Origin: Streptomyces caatingaensis
Lineage (GTDB): Bacteria; Actinomycetota; Actinomycetes; Streptomycetales; Streptomycetaceae
NCBI RefSeq assembly: GCF_001187435.1
Contig: NZ_LFXA01000004.1
Coordinates: forward strand, 655,326-719,325
DNA length: 64,000 nucleotides
Direction: 5' to 3'
Every line of letters starts with the position of its first letter. Position 1 is the first letter of the stretch. The notes beneath the pieces were generated by a model. That model was not told where the DNA came from, ran no database searches, and saw only the letters and a program-made list of their open reading frames with translations. This document shows positions 56,631 through 64,000 of the stretch, piece after piece. A program made the translations under genes and the position numbers.

Positions 56631-56769
56631 CGCGGGTGCGGGCGGCGGGCCTTCGGGCTGTCGCTTACCCAGTGTCCTGATTCCTTCGTGAGTGCGGTCG
56701 TACTGCTACCTAGAGTACGTGCAACGAGGGCCCCGCCAACCCGGCGGGGCCCTCGTCCGTACAGATGTG

Positions 56770-58692
<1,923 letters not shown>

Positions 58693-58857
58693 CTCGAACC
58701 TTCATGAGCGGGCAAGGGTGACTCTCAAGCGTAACCGCTTGGAGTCATCCCCCGGCACGGCGATCACAGCGACCCCGCGCCGGCGGGGACCCCGGGGCCC
58801 AGCGCACTTCGCACTCGTCCCAAGGCGGAACACCCCCGCCGGAAAACCCCCGTCGGA

Positions 58858-60327
58858 TCACGCCCCCGCCACCTCCCCCCACACCCCCGGCAGCTCCCGC
58901 TCGTCCTCCCCCGCCCGCGCCTCCTCCCGCCCGTACAGCAGGCCGTACGTGAACGTCGGCTCCCCGGCGCCCTCCGCCTGGGCCGCGAGCGTGCGCAGCG
59001 CGCCCCGGGCCAGGACGGAGTCCTGGTGGTCGCCCAGCACGGTCTGGACGGCCCTCGTGCGCCGCACGAGCCGCCGCGCCTCCTTGCCCAGCACCGGAAT
59101 CGCCGCCTCCGCCGCGTAGCGGGCCCGCTTGGCCGCCTTGCGGGCGTCGTGCAGGGCCCTGTCCCGCTCCGGCCCCGGGGCGGCGGCCAGGGCGCGCCCG
59201 ACACGGACGGACAGCCGCCCGCAGTCCCGCCGCACGGCCTTCGCGAGCACCTTCTCCGGGCGCCGCGCGGCGGCCGGCAGCAGCGGCGGGTCGGCGACCA
59301 GCGCGTCGAGGGCGTCGAGCAGCGCGAGATAGCGGGGGCTGTCGAGGACGGCGGTCAGCCGGCGCCGCGCCTCGGCGCCGCCGCGCACGGACCACACCCG
59401 CAACCGCGCCCGCACCGGCCCCCGCACCAGCGACCGCGGCAGCTCGTCCAGCCGCTCGCGCAGCCGCGCGACGAGCACCTCGCGGTCCCGCTCGAAGCCC
59501 AACTCACCGGCCAGCCAGCGCAGTTCGACGCCGAGCGGATCCGTGACCCGCCGGTCGAGAACCGTGCCGTACGTCCGGAAGGCGCCGCGCAGCCGCCGCG
59601 TGGCGACCCGCATCCGGTGGACGGCGTCCTCCGTGCCGCGCCGCGCGCCGGGGTCGAGGGCGACGACGGCCTCGACCTGCTCGCGGACGTACGCGAGGAC
59701 GTGCCCGCCCGCGTCGGCGGGCGGCGGAACGGCCTCCCTCCCGGCGGACCCCAGCGCCCGCGCCAGCTTGCTCCCGGACCGCGAGGGCCGCAGCCCGGCC
59801 TCGCGCAGCCGCGGTTCGAGCGCGTCGAAGAGCGCGGGATCGGTGCCGCGGGCGAGTTCGACCTCGACCTCCGTCCACTCCGCGTCCCCCGCCGTGACGA
59901 CGTCGAGGGCGACCTCAGCGAGCACGGCCCCGCGCTCGTCCACCAGCTCGCCCACCGTCCGCCGCGTGGCGAGGTGGGCGACGGGAGCGAGCGGCGCCTC
60001 CCGGACGCGGGAGCGGACGAGCGCGGCGAGGGCGCGCGGGACGCGGGCGGCGGTGAGCGGGGCGCGGACCTCGTCCCGCACCCCGGGCGCGACGGGGAGC
60101 TTGAGGTGCCAGCCGTCGTCCGGCCCGCCGGTGCGCCGGCGCAGGGTGATGCCGGCCGCGAGCAGCCGCCGGTCGGCGGTGTCGTAGTAGAAGGCGTCGA
60201 GAAGGGCCGTTCCCCGGTCTCGGACGGCGGCCACGGACGCGGCCCCGCTCAGGTCGGGGAGACGGGCCGGACCCGCCCCGTCCACGGCTTCGTACTTCCG
60301 CTCGATCTCTCTCACGGTGTCCGCCAT
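58858..60327 (-). CDS. CYTH and CHAD domain-containing protein
   Basis: About 489 residues. The CYTH domain (residues 1-200) starts MADTVREIERKYEAV (ExExK motif) and has LDAFYYDTADRRLLAAGITL and RRTGGPDDGWHLKLPV. The CHAD domain (about 225-480) has conserved His and basic residues in RGTEDAVHRMRVATRRLRGA and ERDRALHDARKAAKRARYAA. CYTH proteins hydrolyse triphosphates; CHAD domains bind polyphosphate, so a role in polyphosphate metabolism is likely. ATG 60327 was chosen over the GTG two codons upstream. It is probably transcribed alone. Confidence 0.92.
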   Translation of the reverse strand: MADTVREIERKYEAVDGAGPARLPDLSGAASVAAVRDRGTALLDAFYYDTADRRLLAAGITLRRRTGGPDDGWHLKLPVAPGVRDEVRAPLTAARVPRALAALVRSRVREAPLAPVAHLATRRTVGELVDERGAVLAEVALDVVTAGDAEWTEVEVELARGTDPALFDALEPRLREAGLRPSRSGSKLARALGSAGREAVPPPADAGGHVLAYVREQVEAVVALDPGARRGTEDAVHRMRVATRRLRGAFRTYGTVLDRRVTDPLGVELRWLAGELGFERDREVLVARLRERLDELPRSLVRGPVRARLRVWSVRGGAEARRRLTAVLDSPRYLALLDALDALVADPPLLPAAARRPEKVLAKAVRRDCGRLSVRVGRALAAAPGPERDRALHDARKAAKRARYAAEAAIPVLGKEARRLVRRTRAVQTVLGDHQDSVLARGALRTLAAQAEGAGEPTFTYGLLYGREEARAGEDERELPGVWGEVAGA

Positions 60328-60367
60328 GCCCACGAATCTAATCCGGCACCGCGCGGCGCGACAGGTC

Positions 60368-61567
60368 TCAGGGCGCCGCCAGCGGCCGCTGCACCTTGAT
60401 CGACTGCAACAGCCCCACCGCGATCCAGGCGGCGAACATCGACGACCCGCCGTAGGAGACGAACGGCAGCGGCAGCCCCGTCACGGGCATGATCCCGAGC
60501 GTCATGCCGATGTTCTCGAAGGACTGGAAGGCGAACCAGGCGATGATCCCGGCGGCCACGATCGTGCCGTAGAGGTCGGTGGTCTCGCGGGCGATGCGGC
60601 AGGCGCGCCAGAGGACGACGCCGATGAGGAGGATGATCGTGCCCGCGCCGACGAAGCCGAGCTCCTCGCCGGCGACGGTGAAGATGAAGTCCGTCTGCTG
60701 CTCGGGGACGAACTGGCCGGTGGTCTGGGAGCCGTGGAAGAGCCCGGAGCCGGTCAGCCCCCCGGAGCCGATGGCGATGCGCGCCTGCTTGGTGTTGTAG
60801 CCGACGCCGGCGGGGTCGAAGGCGGGGTTGGCGAACGCGGCGAAGCGGTTGATCTGGTACTCGTCGAGTATCCCGAGCTGCCAGACGAGGACGCAGCCGA
60901 GCACGCCCGCGCCGATCAGCCCGGCGGTCCAGCGGTTGGAGGCGCCCGAGGCGAGCAGCACGGCGAGCACGATGACGACCAGGACCATGACCGAGCCGAG
61001 GTCCGGCATCAGCAGGATGACGAGGATCGGCAGGGCGGCGACGCCGAGCGCCTGGAGGACGGTGCGGTGGTCGGGGTGCGGCCGGTCGCCCGCGTCCACG
61101 GCCTGGGCCAGCAGCATCGCCATGCCCAGCGTGATGGTGATCTTGGTGAACTCGGAGGGCTGGATGGAGAATCCGCCGCCGAGCTGGATCCAGGAGCGCG
61201 CGCCGTTGATCGTCGCGCCCAGCGGGGTCAGGACGGAGGCCGTGACCAGCACGGACACCACGTACAGCACGGGGACGGCGCCGCGCAGCGCCCGGTGCCC
61301 GGCCCAGACCGCGCCGGCGGCCAGGGCCACGCCTATGCCGGTGTTGAGGATGTTGCGCAGCAGGAAGTAGTACGGGTCGCCGTGGGTGAGTTCCTTGCGG
61401 CCGCGCGTGGCGGAATAGACGAGCAGGGTGCTGATCGCCGACAGGGCCAGCGCCGCCAGCAGCATCGTCCAGTCCAGGCGCCGGACGACCGAGTCGCGGT
61501 CGGTGAGGCGGGCCCAGGTGGAGCGCCGCGGGGCGAAGCGGCGGATGCGGAAGCCGTCGGCGCTCAC
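60368..61567 (-). CDS. rodA: Rod shape-determining SEDS protein RodA
   Basis: A 399-residue SEDS-family peptidoglycan glycosyltransferase with about ten membrane helices. Conserved segments are ARSWIQLGGGFSIQPSEFTK, MPDLGSVMVLVVIVLAVLLA, VPEQQTDFIFTVAGEELGFV, then MPVTGLPLPFVSYGGSSMFA. GTG 61567 overlaps the stop of the PBP gene (GTGA), so it is coupled to its transpeptidase partner. The mre-type order mreD-mrdA-rodA marks it as RodA (lateral wall/spore wall) rather than FtsW. Confidence 0.92.
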   Translation of the reverse strand: MSADGFRIRRFAPRRSTWARLTDRDSVVRRLDWTMLLAALALSAISTLLVYSATRGRKELTHGDPYYFLLRNILNTGIGVALAAGAVWAGHRALRGAVPVLYVVSVLVTASVLTPLGATINGARSWIQLGGGFSIQPSEFTKITITLGMAMLLAQAVDAGDRPHPDHRTVLQALGVAALPILVILLMPDLGSVMVLVVIVLAVLLASGASNRWTAGLIGAGVLGCVLVWQLGILDEYQINRFAAFANPAFDPAGVGYNTKQARIAIGSGGLTGSGLFHGSQTTGQFVPEQQTDFIFTVAGEELGFVGAGTIILLIGVVLWRACRIARETTDLYGTIVAAGIIAWFAFQSFENIGMTLGIMPVTGLPLPFVSYGGSSMFAAWIAVGLLQSIKVQRPLAAP

Positions 61568-63705
61568 TCGTCCTGCCCCTCTTCCCTCCTGGCCGGCGGC
61601 GTGGGGTTGTCGATGTGCTGGGCCTCGATGGTCCCGTCCTTGTCGATCTTCGGCAGCTCGGCCTGGGGTTCGGGCAGCAGCGCCTTCTTGGGGTCGATGT
61701 GGCCCTTGTCGTCGAGGCCGTACAGCGCGTTGTAGATGTTGCGGACGGCGGGTCCGGAGGCGCCCGAGCCGGTGCCGCCCTGGGAGATCGTCATGACGAT
61801 CGTGAAGTCCTTGGTGTAGCTGGCGAACCAGGAGGTCGTCTGCTTGCCGGCGACCTCGGCGGTGCCGGTCTTGGCGTGCATCGGGATCTCCTTCTGCGGC
61901 CAGCCGCCGAACCGCCAGGCCGCGCTGCCCTGGGTGGCGACGCCGGCCAGGGCGGCGTCGAGCTGGTCGCGGGTCTTGCGGTCGAAGGGCAGTGTGCCGT
62001 GCGCCTTGGGCTCGATCCGCTCGATCCGCTTGCCGTCGGCGCTGATGATCGCCTTGCCGATGGTCGGGTCGTGGAGGGTGCCGCCGTTGGCGATGGCGGC
62101 GTAGATGGTGGCCATCTGGATGGGGGTGACGAGGGTGTCGCCCTGTCCGATGGAGTAGTTGACGGAGTCGCCGGCGCGCATGCGGGCGAACGACTCGCAG
62201 TTCTCCTTGGCGATCTGCGCGGCGTAGTCGCCCTTGTCGGCGTTCTCGCCCTGCTTGCACCAGGTGTCCTTGTTGGCCTCCCAGTAGCGCTTCTTCCAGT
62301 CGCGGTCGGGGACGCGGCCGCGGACCTCGTTGGGCAGGTCGATGCCGGTCGGCTTGCCGAGGCCGAACTGATGGGCCGTCCGGTAGAACCAGTCCTTGGG
62401 GTGCTTGGGGTTGTTGCCGCCGTCCTTCTGCCACTGGCGGTAGGCCAGGTCGTAGAAGACGGTGTCGCAGGAGACCTCCAGCGCCCGGCCCAGGTCGATG
62501 GGCCCGTAGCCCTTGGACTCGAAGTTCTTGAAGACCTGGTGGCCGATGCTGTACGAGCTGGAGCAGTTGTACTTGTCGGTGAAGGAGTAGCCGGCGTTCA
62601 CCGCCGCCGTGGCGGAGATGACCTTGAAGATGGAGCCGGGTGCCGCCTGGCCCTGGATGGCCCGGTTGAGCAGCGGATAGTCGGAGTCCTTGCCGGTGAG
62701 GGCCTGGTAGTCCCTGGCGGAGATGCCGCCGACCCAGACGTTGGGGTCGTAGGTGGGGTTGGACGCCATGGCCACGACCCGGCCGGTCTTCGACTCCATG
62801 ACGACGACGGCGCCCGCGTCGGCCTTGTAGGTGGTGCCGGTGTTGCGGTCGACCTCCTTGCGGGCGTCCTTCATCGCCTGGTCCAGCTCCCGTTCCGCTA
62901 TGGCCTGCACGCGGGCGTCGATGCTGGTGACGATGTTGGAGCCGGGCTGGGCCTTGTCGCTCTTGGCCTTGCCGATGACGCGGCCGAGGTTGTCGACCTC
63001 GTAGCGGGTGACGCCGGCCTTGCCGCGCAGCTCGGTGTCGTACTGCCGCTCCAGGCCGTTGCGGCCGATCTGGTCGGAGCGCATCAGCGGGGTGCGGGAG
63101 TCCTTGGCCTTGGTGATCTCGTCGTCGGTGACGGGCGAGAGGTAGCCGAGCACCTGGGCGGCGTTGGAGCCGCCGGGTCCGGCGTAGCGGCGGACGGCCA
63201 TGGGTTCGGCGGTGATGCCGGGGAAGTCCTCGGCGCGCTCGCGGATCTGGAGGGCCTGCTGGGTGGTGGCGCCGTCGGTGATGGGGATGGGCTGGTAAGG
63301 GGAGCCGGCCCAGCAGGGCTTGGGGGTCTTGGCGTCGCAGAGCCGGACCTTGGCGGCCACGTCCTCGGGCTTGAGGCCGAGGACCCCGGCGAGCCGGGTG
63401 AGGACGCGCTTGCCCTTGTCCTTCATCTTCATCAGGTCGGTGCGGTTGGCGGAGACCACGAGCCGCGTCTGGTTGTCGGCCAGCGGGATGCCGCGCGCGT
63501 CGAGGATCGAGCCGCGGGTGGCGGGGACGACGACCTGCTGGATGTGGTTGTCGGCGGCCTCGGCGGTGTACTCGTCGCCGTTGCGGATCTGCAGGTACCA
63601 CAGCCGTCCGCCGAGGGTGAGCAGGAGCGAGACGACGAGGATCTGGAGGACGACGAGGCGGATGGTGACGCGTGAAGTGCGGCCGGTCTCGGGGATGTTG
63701 GTCAT
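61564..63705 (-). CDS. mrdA: Penicillin-binding protein 2 (class B transpeptidase)
   Basis: A 713-residue class B PBP. One N-terminal membrane helix (TIRLVVLQILVVSLLLTLGG) anchors it, followed by the pedestal domain (AEAADNHIQQVVVPATRGSI, LDARGIPLADNQTRLVVSAN). The transpeptidase has SxxK in QGQAAPGSIFKVISATAAVN (Ser about 358), an SxN motif in AGDSVNYSIGQGDTLVTPIQ and KTG in MHAKTGTAEVAGKQTTSWFA (about 613). It cross-links lateral or spore wall together with RodA. ATG 63705. mreD lies 40 bases upstream, rodA overlaps downstream. Confidence 0.94.
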   Translation of the reverse strand: MTNIPETGRTSRVTIRLVVLQILVVSLLLTLGGRLWYLQIRNGDEYTAEAADNHIQQVVVPATRGSILDARGIPLADNQTRLVVSANRTDLMKMKDKGKRVLTRLAGVLGLKPEDVAAKVRLCDAKTPKPCWAGSPYQPIPITDGATTQQALQIRERAEDFPGITAEPMAVRRYAGPGGSNAAQVLGYLSPVTDDEITKAKDSRTPLMRSDQIGRNGLERQYDTELRGKAGVTRYEVDNLGRVIGKAKSDKAQPGSNIVTSIDARVQAIAERELDQAMKDARKEVDRNTGTTYKADAGAVVVMESKTGRVVAMASNPTYDPNVWVGGISARDYQALTGKDSDYPLLNRAIQGQAAPGSIFKVISATAAVNAGYSFTDKYNCSSSYSIGHQVFKNFESKGYGPIDLGRALEVSCDTVFYDLAYRQWQKDGGNNPKHPKDWFYRTAHQFGLGKPTGIDLPNEVRGRVPDRDWKKRYWEANKDTWCKQGENADKGDYAAQIAKENCESFARMRAGDSVNYSIGQGDTLVTPIQMATIYAAIANGGTLHDPTIGKAIISADGKRIERIEPKAHGTLPFDRKTRDQLDAALAGVATQGSAAWRFGGWPQKEIPMHAKTGTAEVAGKQTTSWFASYTKDFTIVMTISQGGTGSGASGPAVRNIYNALYGLDDKGHIDPKKALLPEPQAELPKIDKDGTIEAQHIDNPTPPARREEGQDE

Positions 63706-63745
63706 CCGTTCCTCCGGTTCGCGCGCCGGTCCGGGCGGTGCGGCA

Positions 63746-64000
63746 TCACAGGCGCTTGCCGCCCTTCAGCCGGCGGCCGTTCCGCGGCGCGCGCGTCAGC
63801 AGTCCGCCGCCGCGTCCGGCGAGGCTCTTGCCGCGTCCGGCGCGCATGCTGATGGAGAGCCGGCCGTAGGGGTTGTCGCCGCCGGCCGCGACGGCGGCGG
63901 TGCCCTCGGCGGTGAGCGGGTCGTTCTCGCAGCGTCGGGCCAAGGCCATGATCAGCGGGACGGTGAAGGGGGCGAGGAGCAGGTCGTAGAGGCGGCCGGT
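63746..64000 (-). CDS. mreD: Rod shape-determining protein MreD, C-terminal part (runs off window)
   Basis: The last ~84 residues are seen: TGRLYDLLLAPFTVPLIMAL (last membrane helix), ARRCENDPLTAEGTAAVAAG and a basic tail RGGGLLTRAPRNGRRLKGGK. The frame is open to the right edge, so the N-terminus lies outside the window. The identity rests on the terminal helix pattern and the neighbours mrdA and rodA; MreC is expected just beyond the edge. Confidence 0.8.
   Translation of the reverse strand, partial: TGRLYDLLLAPFTVPLIMALARRCENDPLTAEGTAAVAAGGDNPYGRLSISMRAGRGKSLAGRGGGLLTRAPRNGRRLKGGKRL

Overview
The window is a 64-kb piece of a high-G+C actinobacterial chromosome, almost certainly Streptomyces. 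Third codon positions are overwhelmingly G or C, GTG starts are common, and the gene order is the Streptomyces core block rsmE / dnaJ-hrcA / hemW / lepA / rpsT / holA / comEC-comEA / leuS / rsfS / nadD / proA-proB / obg-rpmA-rplU / rne / rodA-mrdA-mreD. Both edges cut a gene: ribonuclease Z on the left and mreD on the right. Nearly all genes are on the minus strand. No rRNA, CRISPR array, transposase or phage gene was seen.

Left region (0-10 kb). After rnz, a HIT protein and an alpha/beta hydrolase comes an accessory island (about 2.0-9.7 kb). It holds a WXG100-sized protein translationally coupled to a 1416-residue RHS/YD-repeat polymorphic toxin, and the toxin's likely immunity gene, whose ATG lies two bases after the toxin stop. 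Downstream are further unpaired immunity-like genes (a barstar-domain protein and a SMI1/KNR4-like protein), a broken DUF397 gene and an unassigned Pro/Arg-rich reading frame. Base composition drops clearly over the last ~1.1 kb of the rhs gene and over the immunity genes, as expected when toxin tips are exchanged by recombination.

Middle region (10-35 kb). This part is housekeeping: rsmE, a nitronate monooxygenase-like gene, the heat-shock pair hrcA-dnaJ behind a clear CIRCE operator, hemW, an acyl-CoA ligase, lepA, rpsT, holA, the competence-type genes comEC/comEA, degV, leuS and a secreted sedolisin (S53) protease. leuS is preceded by what looks like a peptide attenuator: a 12-codon leader with three consecutive Leu codons, starting six bases after a -10 box, followed by a helix cluster and a terminator. 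The comEC frame has no stop codon before that of holA. An intergenic repeat element with 18-bp terminal inverted repeats lies at 16.1-16.6 kb, and a shorter relative lies at 45.1 kb.

Right region (35-64 kb). Two identical tRNA-Ala(GGC) genes flank two tiny zinc-ribbon genes. Then follow the ribosome-silencing/NAD block (histidine phosphatase, rsfS, LCP-type protein, nadD), small membrane proteins, an M48 protease, two related membrane proteins of unknown function, the proline genes proA and proB, a TagF-like membrane glycerophosphotransferase, obg-rpmA-rplU, a very long RNase E/G with repetitive arms, a split radical-SAM pair, a CYTH-CHAD protein and the cell-elongation genes mreD-mrdA-rodA.
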